A DNA stretch of 7,723 nucleotides from Nitrospinota bacterium (lineage in GTDB: Bacteria; Nitrospirota; Nitrospiria; Nitrospirales; UBA8639), in assembly GCA_022561525.1 (NCBI GenBank), contig JADFRB010000077.1, forward strand, positions 1 to 7,723, written 5' to 3'. Below, piece by piece: positions 6,600 through 7,723 of the stretch (position 1 is the first letter of the stretch; the number at the start of each line of letters is the position of its first letter). The notes beneath the pieces are model-generated. The model did not search any database. It was not told the DNA's origin and saw nothing but the letters and a program-made list of their open reading frames with translations. The translations under genes were made by a program, and so were the position numbers.

Positions 6600-7463
6600 T
6601 TATACTCCTGTGTCTTTTCTCACCCATGCAGGTGAACGATGAGGGATTCGTTGCGTGATGAACTGGCGCATCTTGCCACGTTTCTCCCAATTCGTCACGT
6701 AAGATTTTTTCGACATCTTTTCGTCGAGAAGAACTTGGTAGGCCCGTATCCGCTGGACATATGTCACGGGTTCGAGCCCTCGCGCATATCCATGCGGAAG
6801 CGATCGATAATATTTTTTCTGGCTCAGAAGGGGCAGGACTTGCATCATGTCCTGCCAGCGATCCGGGTTTTTCTGTTTTCGGAGGGCCAGGATCCGCGCA
6901 TCTTTCACATGTCCCAACCCCACGTTGTAGGCGGCTAGCGCAAAGAAGGTTCGGTCGGGCATGGGGACGGAGATTGGGATTCTCTGATGCATGATCGTGA
7001 GGTATCGTGCGCCCCCATAGATACTGTTTCTGGGGTCAAGCCGATTCCTGATCCCAAGTGACGCTGCCGTACGTCTGGTCAGCATCATAATGCCTCGAAC
7101 ACCAGTTGGGCTTCTGGCTCGACGGTTCCAGTGGGATTCTTGATAGGCTTGAGATGCGAGAAGTTTCCACGGAAGATCATGCTTTTTGGCAGCGTTTTGA
7201 AAATGTTCTTGATATCGAGGGAATCGAGTCCTGAGGTGTCTGAAGAAAATTTTACGGTCATAGCGGGAGAGTATTTTTCTCACTTGCACCGGTGCGGTGG
7301 TTTGGGGGCGAGTCAAAACCTGCATGTGTTGTGGGTGAAGGTTGGATTTGATAGTTGCGAGATACTCGGATGTATGTTGAGCAAATTTCGAAAATACAAT
7401 ATGTGTGCTGACAAGCACACCAATCAAGATAAGACTGCCTACCCATTTCAAGAATATGCCCAT
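6600..7463 (-). CDS. Membrane-anchored lytic transglycosylase, MltF-type catalytic domain
   Basis: This enzyme should cleave the MurNAc-GlcNAc bond of peptidoglycan, forming 1,6-anhydro ends, in the periplasm. Of 287 residues, about 5-24 form an uncleaved-looking signal anchor (LKWVGSLILIGVLVSTHIVF). A linker follows, and the SLT goose-lysozyme-like domain runs from about 83 to 248. Visible landmarks are AYQESHWN with catalytic Glu109, SPTGVRGIMMLTRRTAASLGI, RLDPRNSIYGGARYL, FALAAYNVGLGHVKDAR, LPLLSQKKYY and GYARGLEPVTYVQRIRAYQ. These match the C-terminal module of E. coli MltF closely by memory. The roughly 200-residue solute-binding domain in front of that module in MltF is absent, replaced by about 60 linker residues. 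A basic tail of about 35 residues ends the protein. The start at 7463 is chosen because it yields the anchor; only a weak ribosome site (GGGA, about 17 bases upstream) precedes it. It is the first gene of an operon with the MscS-like gene. Confidence 0.94.
   Translation of the reverse strand: MGIFLKWVGSLILIGVLVSTHIVFSKFAQHTSEYLATIKSNLHPQHMQVLTRPQTTAPVQVRKILSRYDRKIFFRHLRTRFPRYQEHFQNAAKKHDLPWKLLASQAYQESHWNRRARSPTGVRGIMMLTRRTAASLGIRNRLDPRNSIYGGARYLTIMHQRIPISVPMPDRTFFALAAYNVGLGHVKDARILALRKQKNPDRWQDMMQVLPLLSQKKYYRSLPHGYARGLEPVTYVQRIRAYQVLLDEKMSKKSYVTNWEKRGKMRQFITQRIPHRSPAWVRKDTGV
6605..6609 (-). promoter_or_regulatory. Ribosome binding site of the MscS-like gene inside the upstream gene
   Basis: AGGAG lies in the last codons of the transglycosylase gene, 8 bases before the ATG at 6596; the upstream stop is at 6602-6600. 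Such an arrangement normally means translational coupling of the two genes on one transcript. Confidence 0.8.
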
Positions 7464-7509
7464 TGGTCGATTATCTGTTCCCAGGACGGTATTTCAGGTT
7501 TTCTCTACA

Positions 7510-7685
7510 GGGAATGTTGAAAAAAGCCGCCAGCCTACGCTTAAGCTTCGGCCGACAGGCCAGCGGCGTTCTCGCCATTTTGCCGTGCTCACTACTTCAT
7601 GTACGCTCCGCGCGTCAAAATGGCTGCAGCCTTGCTGGACGGACCCTTCGGAAAGACCTCAGGGCATGCTTTTTGAACATTTCCC
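7510..7685. repeat. Palindromic intergenic element, about 176 bp
   Basis: The outer arms 7510-7527 (GGGAATGTTGAAAAAAGC) and 7668-7685 are inverted copies apart from one mismatch and two single-base shifts. Inside, GCCATTTTG (7574-7582) and CAAAATGGC (7616-7624) form a perfect 9-base stem around a 33-base loop, extended by CCAGC (7560-7564) and GCTGG (7634-7638). The pattern TTGAAAAA...GCCAGC...CTTGCTGGAC...TTTTTGAACAT is, from recollection, typical of abundant intergenic repeats in Nitrospira genomes. It sits 47 bases upstream of the transglycosylase start, so that operon's promoter must lie in the short gap, within the element, or beyond it. No coding frame inside is credible. The final 38 bases of the window show nothing further. 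Confidence 0.7.
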
Positions 7686-7723
7686 GTTTTCGTTGAATAG
7701 TCCAACTATTCGCCTCACACGAT

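Noticed and set aside
3781..7463. Possibility that the minus-strand genes form one defence or envelope system
   Set aside because: Gaps of 419 and 264 bases with repeat elements separate them; only the last two genes are clearly linked, and no nuclease, NTPase or toxin domain is present.
7463..7696. Plus-strand 77-codon frame at the right end
   Set aside because: It runs through the palindromic element at 7510-7685 and has no protein-like features.

Overview
The window looks like chromosomal DNA from a free-living Gram-negative-type bacterium. A Nitrospira-like member of the Nitrospirota (perhaps one of the moderate-GC marine or lineage IV types) is my best guess. The guess rests on the overall gene flavour, a GC content near 50% by eye, and several intergenic palindromic repeats built around a CCTTGC(C/T)(A/G)G(A/C)C-type core, which I associate with Nitrospira genomes. 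No sequence here proves the taxonomy, so treat it as inference.

Layout. Bases 1-3304 (+) hold most of metH, the cobalamin-dependent methionine synthase; about 130 N-terminal residues lie off the left edge. Bases 3305-3780 separate metH from a convergently transcribed gene and are almost filled by a GC-rich, roughly 405-bp MITE-like element. It has 35-bp imperfect terminal inverted repeats and what looks like an 8-9 bp target-site duplication (AAAAAACAG). Bases 3781-4572 (-) encode an SPFH/stomatin-family (slipin-like) membrane protein in conspicuously AT-rich DNA. Bases 4573-4991 carry no convincing gene, only some small palindromes. Bases 4992-5498 (-) encode an unrecognised 168-residue soluble protein. 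Its Shine-Dalgarno overlaps the outer end of a second palindromic element (5509-5673). Bases 7463-5763 (-) form a tight two-gene operon: an MltF-type lytic transglycosylase catalytic module on a membrane anchor without the usual N-terminal solute-binding domain, then, 3 bp later, a small MscS/CmpX-like membrane protein. A third palindromic element (7510-7685) lies upstream of that operon near the right edge.

How the genes relate. metH is metabolic housekeeping and has no evident link to its neighbours. The right half is themed on the cell envelope (SPFH scaffold, MscS-like channel, peptidoglycan lytic enzyme). Only the transglycosylase and MscS-like gene are clearly co-transcribed, their join suggesting translational coupling: the second gene's ribosome binding site lies inside the end of the first. 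I see no CRISPR array, tRNA, rRNA, transposase, toxin-antitoxin pair or defence island, and no convincing new multi-gene system. The most unusual content is the set of three non-coding inverted-repeat elements, one in each of three gene gaps, and their overlap with terminator and translation-start signals.
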